DNA of 6,918 nt. It comes from DATKFM01 sp035544395 (lineage in GTDB: Bacteria > Pseudomonadota > Alphaproteobacteria > Dongiales > Dongiaceae). This document shows, piece after piece, positions 1-6,324 of the stretch (position 1 is its first letter; the number at the start of each line of letters is the position of its first letter). Below the pieces are notes generated by a model that ran no database searches, was not told the DNA's origin, and was given only the letters and a program-made list of their open reading frames with translations. The position numbers and the translations under genes are program-made. Location of the stretch: positions 1 to 6,918 of the forward strand of contig DATKFM010000281.1 in assembly GCA_035544395.1 (NCBI GenBank). The letters are read 5' to 3'.

Positions 1-925
1 CGCCGGCGACAAGGTCCGCAAACAGAGCGCCGGCTTCCGGCAAGTCTGCGAGCGCGCCGGTGACGATGAACAAGCCGCCGAAGAGAATCAATAGACCCCA
101 ATCGACCGACCGCACCAGCGCTTGACTCTCGATCGAGCGGCTGATGAAGACTGCGGCCGCCACGATCAGCGCGGAGATGTCGCGCGGTAGGCCGGCGCCG
201 AAGGCGATCAGCAGCGCCGCCGTCAGGACCACTGCCTTGATCAACGGACCCCGGCGCAGGGCAGGGGGCCGCGGGTCCGGCGCCGACGCGGGCCGCTGCG
301 GCAACGCCCAGCGATGCCGCCACTGCCGGACGATCACGCCATGGATTACCGCGAAGCCCAGTAGGGACGGCACCCCGCAGAGCGCGATGAAGCGCCAGAA
401 ATCGAGGCCGCCCACCTGGCCGATCAGTATGTTCTGGGGATTGCCGATCACGGTGGCGGCCGAACCGACATTGGTCGCCGCCGCCAGACCGATGAGATAT
501 GGCACCGGATTCAGGCCGCGGGCCCGAAGTCCCAGGCAGAGCAAGGGCGGCATGGCAAAGGCGATGATGTCATTGGCCAGCACGGCCGACAGCGCGCCTG
601 CGACGACAATGGTGACCGCCAGCAGTCGTTCCGGGCTGCCCGAGGCATGGCTGATGCGGAAGGCGCAGTAGTCATAGAAGCCCGACAGAGCGAACTTGCC
701 GGACAGCACCATCAACCCGAACAACAGGGCCAGGGTCGGCAGATCAACCCAGGCGACGGCATCGGCCGGGCTCTTGCCGGTCACGATCAAGATGAGAATA
801 GCTGCCGCCAGGGCGATTCCGGCCCGGTCGGTGCGTAATCCGGGAATCCGGCCGGTCGCCATGCCGGCATAGGTCAGCCCGAAAATGACGAGGACGGAGA
901 GGTCCGTCGGCAGGCCGCCAATCAA
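1..925 (-). CDS. SLC13/ArsB-like ion-transporter superfamily permease (partial, C-terminus off the left edge)
   Basis: An inner-membrane secondary transporter, probably for an anion. The 308 residues present are mostly hydrophobic helices. Two conserved signatures are visible: SAVLANDIIAFAMPP (about residues 113-127), which resembles the SxxLSND helix-hairpin of this superfamily, and ATNVGSAATVIGNPQN (about 150-165), which matches the second ANxGxxxTxIGxPxN motif of ArsB/SLC13 proteins. A short polar loop (about 198-228) separates the two halves, and no RCK/TrkA-C domain is inserted there. Family members run to roughly 400-430 residues, so about a quarter lies outside the window. The reading frame is open back to a TGA at 1001-1003 and has no ATG before residue 22. 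I chose TTG at 925-923 because it sits just ahead of the first membrane helix and follows a G-run; the ATG at 862 would cut that helix. The gene is divergent from cysD, so sulfate or a related anion is a reasonable but unproven substrate. Arsenite, citrate or sodium/proton exchange are alternatives. Confidence 0.85.
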   Translation of the reverse strand, partial: MIGGLPTDLSVLVIFGLTYAGMATGRIPGLRTDRAGIALAAAILILIVTGKSPADAVAWVDLPTLALLFGLMVLSGKFALSGFYDYCAFRISHASGSPERLLAVTIVVAGALSAVLANDIIAFAMPPLLCLGLRARGLNPVPYLIGLAAATNVGSAATVIGNPQNILIGQVGGLDFWRFIALCGVPSLLGFAVIHGVIVRQWRHRWALPQRPASAPDPRPPALRRGPLIKAVVLTAALLIAFGAGLPRDISALIVAAAVFISRSIESQALVRSVDWGLLILFGGLFIVTGALADLPEAGALFADLVAG

Positions 926-1155
926 TGTCGCCCCCCGGACTCTGGAGGGGAGGCGGTGGTGCGACAGTTTTGCCCGGATGCAGCCTTGGATTGCGGATAG
1001 TCAGACATTGCCAATTGAACCAAAGCCCTATATGCACCGGCCCTCGCCGCGACCGCAGACTGCACGGCCCGCCCTGATGGGGCAACCTCCTGCGCCGGCG
1101 GATCGTTCCCGGCTCACCCCAGATTGCCCGTAGTGCCAAGGTTCCTAAGTCCGCC
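926..1155. promoter_or_regulatory. Divergent intergenic region between the permease gene and cysD
   Basis: These 230 bases must hold the promoters for both the leftward permease gene and the rightward cys genes. The most AT-rich stretch lies around 1003-1034 and includes the palindrome CAATTG (1012-1017) and a TATATG (1029-1034) that could serve as a -10 element for cysD. No well-spaced -35 box goes with it: TTGCCA at 1009 is only 14 bases away. No recognisable riboswitch or RNA gene is seen. Ahead of cysD the only purine-rich stretch is AAGG at 1138-1141, about 14 bases before the ATG, so the ribosome binding site is weak. Confidence 0.4.
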
Positions 1156-1950
1156 ATGAATCATCTCGATCAACTGGAAGCGCAGAGCGTCTATATCTTC
1201 CGCGAGGCCTTCAACCGCATCGACCGGCTGGCCATGCTCTGGTCCCTGGGCAAGGACAGCAATGTCATGGTCTGGCTGGCCAAGAAGGCCTTCTTCGGCC
1301 ATGTGCCGTTTCCGGTCATGCACATCGACACCGGCAAGAAGTTCAAGGAGATGTACGCCTTCCGCGACCGCTATGAGAAGGAATGGGGGCTGAACCTGAT
1401 CCGCGAGGAGTGCCCGCCGCTCGAGGCGGTCGATCCGAAGCTGCCGCCCGCGGCCCGCTCGGCCGGGCGCAAGACCCTCGGCCTCAAGGCGGCGCTGGCC
1501 AAGCATGGCTTCACCGGCATCATCGCCGGCATCCGCCGGGACGAAGAGGCGGTGCGCGCCAAGGAGCGGGTGTTCAGCCCGCGCAAGGAAGGCAACCAGT
1601 GGGACTTCCGCGATCAGCCGCCTGAGTTCTGGGACTTCTTCAATACCCATCTGCCCCAGGGCTGGCATCTGCGCGTGCATCCCCTGCTGCATTGGACCGA
1701 GATTGATATCTGGCGCTACATCCGGCGTGAGGGCATCCCGATCGTCGATTTGTATTTCTCCAAGAAGGGGAAGCGCTATCGTTCTCTCGGCGATGAGGAC
1801 ATAACCTCGCCGATCGAGAGCGGCGCCTCGTCGTTGGACGAAATCATTGCCGAGCTGGAGACGACCAAGGCGCCGGAGCGCGCCGGCCGCGCCATGGACC
1901 GCGAGACGGAAGACGCCTTCGAGCGTCTGCGCAGCGACGGGTATATGTGA
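1156..1950 (+). CDS. cysD: Sulfate adenylyltransferase subunit 2 (small, catalytic subunit), short form
   Basis: Cytoplasmic catalytic subunit of ATP sulfurylase. With the GTPase CysN it makes adenosine 5'-phosphosulfate (APS) from ATP and sulfate. The 264-residue product shows the N-terminal LEAQSVYIFREA helix, the PP-loop nucleotide motif SLGKDS (30-35), HIDTGKKFKEMY (56-67), the family block IRRDEEAVRAKERVFS (126-141) and WTEIDIWRYI (180-189). The C-terminal ERAGRAMDRE and closing GYM also match CysD. It is shorter than the E. coli protein (about 302 residues): the segment between LYF (199-201) and RSLG (209-212) is only a few residues instead of about 35, and the usual GCWPLTGAVES is GDEDITSPIES. 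It therefore belongs to a compact CysD subtype, and a PAPS-reductase-family relative is the main alternative. The following cysN-cysC gene in a TGATG overlap strongly supports CysD. The start aligns with CysD N-termini; its ribosome binding site is weak. Confidence 0.93.
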   Translation: MNHLDQLEAQSVYIFREAFNRIDRLAMLWSLGKDSNVMVWLAKKAFFGHVPFPVMHIDTGKKFKEMYAFRDRYEKEWGLNLIREECPPLEAVDPKLPPAARSAGRKTLGLKAALAKHGFTGIIAGIRRDEEAVRAKERVFSPRKEGNQWDFRDQPPEFWDFFNTHLPQGWHLRVHPLLHWTEIDIWRYIRREGIPIVDLYFSKKGKRYRSLGDEDITSPIESGASSLDEIIAELETTKAPERAGRAMDRETEDAFERLRSDGYM

Positions 1951-3833
1951 TGCACCAGGTCGTTACCGCTTCCGAAACCCTGCGCGAGCAGCTCCGAACC
2001 GTGATCTGCGGCCATGTGGATCACGGCAAGTCGACACTGGTCGGCCGCCTGATCCATGAGACAGGATCGCTGGCCGACGGCAAGCTCGATGCCATCAAGG
2101 CGATGTGCGAGCGGCGCGGCATGCCGTTCGAGTGGGCCTTCCTGATGGACGCCTTCCAGGCCGAGCGCGACCAGGGCATCACCATCGACACCTCGCAGAT
2201 CTGGCTGCGCACGCCGCGCCGCGACTATGTGATCATCGATGCGCCCGGCCATCGCGAGTTCATCAAGAACATGATCACCGGCGCCTCTTCGGCGGACGCG
2301 GCGCTGGTCCTGATCGATGCGTCCCACGGCGTGCAGCAGCAATCGCGGCTGCATGGCTTCCTGCTCAATCTCCTGGGCATCAGGCAGATCGTGGTTCTCG
2401 TCAACAAGATGGACCTGATCGAATACTCGCAGCGCAAATTCGAAGCGATCCGCGACGAGTATAGCGGCTACCTCAAGACCATCGGCGCGACGGCGGATGC
2501 GGTGATACCGGTCTCGGCCCGCGACGGCGACAATCTGACCTCCGCGTCCACGCAGATGAAATGGTATCGCGGCCCGTCCGTGATGGATGTGCTCTCCAGC
2601 TTCCGGCCGACGCGGCGGGCGACCGAACTGCCGCTGCGGTTGCCGATCCAGGATGTCTACAAGTTCGACGACCGGCGCATCCTGGTGGGCCGCATCGAAT
2701 CCGGACGGCTCAAGGTTGGCGACCGGCTGTTGTTCTCGCCGTCCAACAAGATCTCGCGCGTTGCCTCGATCGAGTCCTGGCATACCGCGGCAGCGCCAAC
2801 AGAGGCGGAGGCGGGGCAGTCCGTCGGCTTCACGCTCGAGGACCAGCTCTTCGTCGAACGCGGCGAACTCGCCAGTCACCCCGATCATGCGCCGTTGGAA
2901 ACGACGGTGTTCCGTGGCCGCTTGTTCTGGCTGGCGCAGCAGCCTCTGAAAAAGGGCGCGAATTATCACCTGCGAATCGCGACCCGCGATATTCTGGTTA
3001 CGGTCGAAGCCGTCGAACGCGTCTTCGATGTCGAGGATTTGTCGACGCATAGCGGGGACGAGATCGGCCGTCACGGCGTCGGGGACGTCATCCTGCGCAC
3101 CCGCGCCATGCTCGCTGTCGACGAGGCCAAGTCGTTCGCGCGCACCGGCCGTTTCGTGCTGTCGGACGATACGCATATTCTCGCCGGCGGCCTGATCGAC
3201 ATGGAAGGGTATCCCAATCAGCGCGAGATCCGGATCGTGCGCTCGGAAAACCTGCGGACCGAGAAGCACCGCATCACCTCGGAGCAGCGGGCCGCACGCA
3301 CAGGTCATCGGGGCGGCGTGCTCTGGTTCACCGGCTTGTCGGGGTCCGGCAAATCGACGCTGGCGATGGCGGTGGAGCAAGGATTGTTCGTGAAGGGCTA
3401 CAATGTCTTCGTGCTCGACGGCGACAATGTGCGCCAGGGCCTCAATGCGAATCTGGGATTCTCGCCCGACGATCGCGCGGAGAATATCCGTCGAGTCGGT
3501 GAAGTGGCGGCGCTGTTCGCCGATGCCGGCTTCATCACCATCACGGCGTTCATCTCGCCTTATCGCGCCGATCGCGAACGGGCGCGGCGGGCGGCTCGCG
3601 AACATTTTCACGAGATTTATATCAAGGCGGATCTAAAAACGTGCGAAACGCGCGATCCCAAAGGCCTGTACAAGAAGGCGCGGCGCGGCGAGCTTCCGGA
3701 TTTCACCGGAATCTCCGCACCTTACGAAGCGCCCGATGCACCGGAGTTGATTGTGGACACGCAATTGCAACCGATCGAAGATTCGGTGCGGCAAATTATC
3801 GAACACGTTGAATCTACTTTTCGTTTACGGTGA
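1950..3833 (+). CDS. cysNC: Bifunctional sulfate adenylyltransferase subunit 1 / adenylylsulfate kinase (CysN-CysC fusion)
   Basis: The N-terminal half is the CysN GTPase that drives APS synthesis with CysD; the C-terminal half is APS kinase, which phosphorylates APS to PAPS. GTPase motifs are intact: P-loop GHVDHGKST (21-29), DQGITID (74-80), DAPGH (97-101), NKMD (152-155) and VSAR (188-191). An EF-Tu-like beta-barrel region follows to about 440. The kinase domain starts near 455 and carries the P-loop GLSGSGKST (462-470), DGDNVR (490-495), FISPYR (534-539) and DPKGLYKKAR (569-578), all typical of an active enzyme. At 627 residues it matches the usual length of CysN/C (NodQ-type) fusions. 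The gene overlaps the cysD stop (TGATG), so translation is probably coupled. A GTG at 1947 directly ahead is an alternative start that adds one residue. No cysH follows, so whether PAPS feeds sulfite formation or sulfation of other molecules cannot be told here. Confidence 0.96.
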   Translation: MHQVVTASETLREQLRTVICGHVDHGKSTLVGRLIHETGSLADGKLDAIKAMCERRGMPFEWAFLMDAFQAERDQGITIDTSQIWLRTPRRDYVIIDAPGHREFIKNMITGASSADAALVLIDASHGVQQQSRLHGFLLNLLGIRQIVVLVNKMDLIEYSQRKFEAIRDEYSGYLKTIGATADAVIPVSARDGDNLTSASTQMKWYRGPSVMDVLSSFRPTRRATELPLRLPIQDVYKFDDRRILVGRIESGRLKVGDRLLFSPSNKISRVASIESWHTAAAPTEAEAGQSVGFTLEDQLFVERGELASHPDHAPLETTVFRGRLFWLAQQPLKKGANYHLRIATRDILVTVEAVERVFDVEDLSTHSGDEIGRHGVGDVILRTRAMLAVDEAKSFARTGRFVLSDDTHILAGGLIDMEGYPNQREIRIVRSENLRTEKHRITSEQRAARTGHRGGVLWFTGLSGSGKSTLAMAVEQGLFVKGYNVFVLDGDNVRQGLNANLGFSPDDRAENIRRVGEVAALFADAGFITITAFISPYRADRERARRAAREHFHEIYIKADLKTCETRDPKGLYKKARRGELPDFTGISAPYEAPDAPELIVDTQLQPIEDSVRQIIEHVESTFRLR

Positions 3834-3856
3834 TAAAGCTGTGGCAAGGCCCGATG

Positions 3857-3885
3857 TTCCCAGCATGTTCGCGCATGCTAGGGAA
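3857..3885 (+). terminator. Hairpin after cysNC, possible transcript end
   Basis: TTCCCAGCATG pairs with CATGCTAGGGAA as 5 + 6 base pairs with one bulged A and a TTCGCG loop. It begins 23 bases after the cysNC stop. No T-run follows directly (TGCGGGGAGAATCTTCTT), so it may be a poor intrinsic terminator or a structure that protects the 3' end of the cys mRNA. Confidence 0.4.
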
Positions 3886-3901
3886 TGCGGGGAGAATCTT
3901 C

Positions 3902-3930
3902 TTGCCTGCCTGAAAACCCGTCTTTAGGGT
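3902..3930 (+). promoter_or_regulatory. Weak candidate promoter for the peptidase-bactofilin pair
   Basis: TTGCCT and TAGGGT are separated by 17 bases, an acceptable spacing for a housekeeping sigma factor in a GC-rich bacterium. Both hexamers are far from consensus, and the peptidase start would lie about 175 bases downstream, so this is only a suggestion. Confidence 0.2.
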
Positions 3931-3981
3931 CTTTGTGCAACGGTACTCCCAGAATGAGTGCCGGTGAAAAAATTGTGCCGC

Positions 3982-3994
3982 CCCCACAGTGGGG
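3982..3994. repeat. Short perfect palindrome in the intergenic gap
   Basis: CCCCA-CAG-TGGGG forms a 5-bp stem with a 3-base loop, flanked by A-rich stretches (GAAAAAATT before, GGAAAAATAA after). It could be a protein-binding site, a small hairpin in the leader of the peptidase mRNA, or chance. Confidence 0.3.
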
Positions 3995-4108
3995 AGGAAA
4001 AATAAGGGCTAGGTCTGGAAATCGAGGGAAGTCAGCCGCGCGCAAAGTGGCTACGCCGATGCGGTGCTTGGCATTCACCACGCATCGATCAAGAATGTGG
4101 GGGGCAAG

Positions 4109-5704
4109 ATGCAGAAGGTTGTTGGGGCGATCCGACAGCAGCTTGTGACACAGATCGACCGTATATTCGTGCAGCGCGAAATTCTAATTCGCGCCGATCA
4201 TCGCGTACAATATCTGACAGTGACGAAGCGACAGCAGATGGCCGCGGCCGGCTTGGCAGCGGTCATAATTGTTTGGACTGTCGGCACGACACTGACGGCC
4301 GGCATCGCGAGCTGGCTTGCCAGCGAGCGCGGTGCGGAAGCCGATCGTGTGGCCGCCGATTTCGATCAGTTGCAATCCCAGGTCACTGCGCTGCAGGACC
4401 GCTTCGATGGCGTGTCCAAGGAACTGACGCTGAACCAGCAATTCGTTCTTGACCTGGTTCGCGCCGCGCGCGGCGGTGATCTGCCGGCGCTGGCCATGGA
4501 AAGCTTGCCGGTGGCCGGCGAGGCCCAGGTTGGGCCGACCGTCGACGAAGTCATCGCCGCCATCAACAGCGATCTCGACCGCATCTCCGGCAACAATTTC
4601 GTGCTGTCCAAGGAAATCTCGGCAATGCGGATGCAGATGTCGGCGGAAGCCGACGTTGCCGTGCGTTCCCGAATGGCGCAGGCCCGTTATCTCCGGGATC
4701 TCCAGAATTCGCAGGAGCAGTTGACGCGGGCCGAGAGCATCGGGCGGCAGCTGAAATCGCAGGTGGCGGATCTGCAGCTGCGCGTCGGCGCGCTGTTGAC
4801 CGTGCAGGCGCGCAAGGCGGCCACCAACGCCGTGCTGCAGGGCCAGCTCTCGCGCCTCGGCGATTCCCTGGCGGCGGCCGAGGCGAGCAACAGGCGCCTT
4901 GAGGCGTTGGTCACTGGCATGCAAAGGACCACCTCGCGGGTGGTGCAGGACCGGATTGCCCTGCGGTCGGCGCGGGATGAGCTCTTATCGAAGGTGCGGG
5001 CGCTCGAGGGGCGGCTCAACGTCGTCAGCTCCACCCAGAAGACCATGGTGGAAAAGCTTACCCAGCGGACCCGTGTCGGCGTCGACGAGATCGAGAAGAC
5101 CGTGGCCATGACCGGCCTGGAGGTCGGTTCCCTGCTGGATGCCGCCGGCAACCAGCTTTCCGGCGAGGGCGGGCCGTTCATTACCCCGCGAAGCTATACC
5201 CGCACCGCCGAGGAGCGGCTGGTCCTGGCCTCGATCGAGAACCTGGACGGCGAGGTGGAACGGTGGGAGCGGCTGCAGGTGGTGTTGAAGAGCCTGCCTT
5301 TGGCCGCGCCGCTGGACAGCTACGTGCTCAGAAGCGGTTTCGGCGTCCGCAAAGACCCCATGTCGGGTCACGCCTCGATGCATGAGGGCCTCGATCTGGG
5401 GAATGATGTCGGCACAGCGGTGCTAGCAACGGCGCCGGGTAAAGTGGTATATGCGGGGTGGATGGGGGACTATGGCAGGCTTATTGAAATCGACCATGGT
5501 CTCGGGATCCGCACTCGGTATGGGCATCTGAAGAAAATCGAGGTCAAGGTAGGCGACACCGTCGGCTACCGGGACGAGATTGGCTTGCTTGGAAGCTCCG
5601 GCCGGAGTACGGGACCACATCTCCATTATGAAGTGAGGGTCGATGAGCGGCCCTATGATCCCATCAACTTCCTGGAGGCCGGAAAGTATGTTTTCAAGGG
5701 ATAA
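4109..5704 (+). CDS. Membrane-anchored coiled-coil M23 (LytM-type) peptidoglycan endopeptidase
   Basis: A cell-wall hydrolase of peptidase family M23, expected to cut peptidoglycan cross-links in the periplasm. The 531 residues read as a cytoplasmic N-terminal stretch (1-44) with DRIFVQREILIRADHRVQYL, one membrane helix (about 45-71), a long periplasmic region rich in coiled-coil heptads (about 78-120 and 200-345), and a C-terminal LytM domain (about 405-525). Zinc and catalytic residues are all present: HEGLD (His425, Asp429), YGH (His473) and HLHYEV (His504, His506), so the enzyme should be active, unlike degenerate EnvC/NlpD-type activators. I chose ATG 4109, which follows a G-rich GTGGGGGGCAAG. 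A GTG at 4064 would add 15 residues with no family support. The bactofilin gene begins inside its 3' end. Domain order and neighbour match the LmdC-type, bactofilin-associated hydrolases of stalked alphaproteobacteria. The family is secure; the specific role is inference. Confidence 0.92.
   Translation: MQKVVGAIRQQLVTQIDRIFVQREILIRADHRVQYLTVTKRQQMAAAGLAAVIIVWTVGTTLTAGIASWLASERGAEADRVAADFDQLQSQVTALQDRFDGVSKELTLNQQFVLDLVRAARGGDLPALAMESLPVAGEAQVGPTVDEVIAAINSDLDRISGNNFVLSKEISAMRMQMSAEADVAVRSRMAQARYLRDLQNSQEQLTRAESIGRQLKSQVADLQLRVGALLTVQARKAATNAVLQGQLSRLGDSLAAAEASNRRLEALVTGMQRTTSRVVQDRIALRSARDELLSKVRALEGRLNVVSSTQKTMVEKLTQRTRVGVDEIEKTVAMTGLEVGSLLDAAGNQLSGEGGPFITPRSYTRTAEERLVLASIENLDGEVERWERLQVVLKSLPLAAPLDSYVLRSGFGVRKDPMSGHASMHEGLDLGNDVGTAVLATAPGKVVYAGWMGDYGRLIEIDHGLGIRTRYGHLKKIEVKVGDTVGYRDEIGLLGSSGRSTGPHLHYEVRVDERPYDPINFLEAGKYVFKG
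5674..5678 (+). promoter_or_regulatory. Ribosome binding site for the bactofilin, within the peptidase gene
   Basis: GGAGG ends 9 bases before the ATG at 5688 and supports that start over the ATG at 5643, which has no comparable motif and would add 15 residues copied from the peptidase reading region. A second GGAG at 5747-5750 lies 6 bases before an in-frame ATG at 5757. Confidence 0.6.
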
Positions 5705-6215
5705 CAGATCCAACACACCCACGTCCTCGACCGGCGCGGGAACCACGGAGAACAGCATGTCGTCATCGACCGATTACCAGCGGACAAACCAGGCGCGCAC
5801 CGCAGCGCCGTCCATCATCAGCCCCGATCTGAAGATCAAAGGCGATCTTCATTGCGCTGGTGACATCCAAGTCGATGGCCATGTTGAAGGCGATATCAGC
5901 AGCCGCAGCATCACGATCGGCGAGGCCGCGCAAATTCATGGCGCGATCTCGGCTGAATCGATCCGCATCTGCGGTTCGGTGAACGGCCAGGTGAAGGGCG
6001 CCACGGTGACTTTGGCCAAGACGGCCCGGGTGACCGGCGATGTCCTGCACCAGACGCTGTCGATCGAGCCCGGTGCTTTCTTCGAAGGCCAGTGCCGCCG
6101 CATCGACGCCAGCCAGACCGGCGCCAATGTCGCGTCCATCGTCAAGGACAAGACGACGACGGTGAGCACGCCGGCAGCGGCGACGTCGAGCCAGCCCACA
6201 GCGGCTCGCGCCTAG
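5688..6215 (+). CDS. Bactofilin (polymer-forming cytoskeletal protein)
   Basis: A 175-residue bactofilin, a protein that polymerises without nucleotides into membrane-bound filaments or patches used as scaffolds. Residues 43-138 form the bactofilin (DUF583) beta-helix, seen as repeating short strands with Gly turns: SIISPDLKIKGDL, GDIQVDGHVEGDI, SITIGEAAQIHG, SVNGQVKGATV, TARVTGDVLHQTLSIEPGA, FFEGQCRR. The tails (1-40 and 140-175) are Ser/Thr/Ala/Pro-rich and look disordered, as is usual. The start at 5688 gives MFSRDN, resembling the MFSK-type N-terminus of Caulobacter-like bactofilins that is implicated in membrane binding, and it has a good ribosome binding site. It overlaps the peptidase gene by 17 bases in another frame, so the two are probably co-translated. 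An in-frame ATG at 5757 (product beginning MSSSTD, 152 residues) is a possible second start. A likely terminator follows 25 bases downstream. Confidence 0.93.
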   Translation: MFSRDNRSNTPTSSTGAGTTENSMSSSTDYQRTNQARTAAPSIISPDLKIKGDLHCAGDIQVDGHVEGDISSRSITIGEAAQIHGAISAESIRICGSVNGQVKGATVTLAKTARVTGDVLHQTLSIEPGAFFEGQCRRIDASQTGANVASIVKDKTTTVSTPAAATSSQPTAARA

Positions 6216-6240
6216 AGTACGAACGGCCTTTCCGGTCCAG

Positions 6241-6266
6241 CCGCGCCGCCCGATGGGGTGGCGCGG
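6241..6266 (+). terminator. Likely intrinsic terminator after the bactofilin gene
   Basis: CCGCGCCGCCC and GGGTGGCGCGG pair over 11 positions (one G-U) around a GATG loop, followed by TGACTTCTTTCT. The stem is strong and the tail T-rich but interrupted. It lies between two convergent genes; on the minus strand no T-run follows it, so it mainly serves the plus-strand pair. Confidence 0.65.
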
Positions 6267-6324
6267 TGACTTCTTTCTAGTACGTGTTTTGCAGGACTGT
6301 CCGCGGCGCTCGCCGGCGGATGAA

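Larger units (their letters stand above)
3834..4108. other. Noncoding gap between the cys genes and the peptidase gene
   Basis: These 275 bases hold no credible gene: the short open frames on both strands lack family features and ribosome binding sites. They contain a bulged 11-bp hairpin (3857-3885), a weak hairpin ACCC/GGGT (3917-3930) followed by CTTT, and a perfect short palindrome (3982-3994). A possible weak promoter for the peptidase gene is TTGCCT (3902-3907) and TAGGGT (3925-3930) with a 17-base spacer. The gap implies that cysD-cysNC and the peptidase-bactofilin pair are transcribed separately. Confidence 0.5.

Noticed and set aside
144..671. Plus-strand 175-codon frame opposite the permease
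   Set aside because: The opposite strand encodes clear transporter motifs; this frame is an antisense shadow rich in Arg, Ala and Pro.
986..1034. tRNA-like string GGTTCAATTGG on the minus strand of the divergent region
   Set aside because: It resembles a T-arm only in a few bases; no acceptor stem, anticodon arm or D-arm can be folded around it.
744..1157. Minus-strand 137-codon frame across the permease start and the intergenic region
   Set aside because: It overlaps the permease N-terminus in another frame; its composition is Arg/Pro-rich and low in membrane or domain features.
1776..3611. A 611-codon open frame on the minus strand opposite cysNC
   Set aside because: It is the antisense of a certain gene, with a His/Arg/Asp-rich composition typical of shadows in GC-rich DNA and no recognisable domain.
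3878..4148. Short overlapping frames on both strands in the gap after cysNC
   Set aside because: No family resemblance, no convincing ribosome binding site, and they cover palindromic intergenic DNA.
4184..4924. Minus-strand 246-codon frame opposite the peptidase
   Set aside because: Antisense shadow of the coiled-coil region of a well-supported gene.
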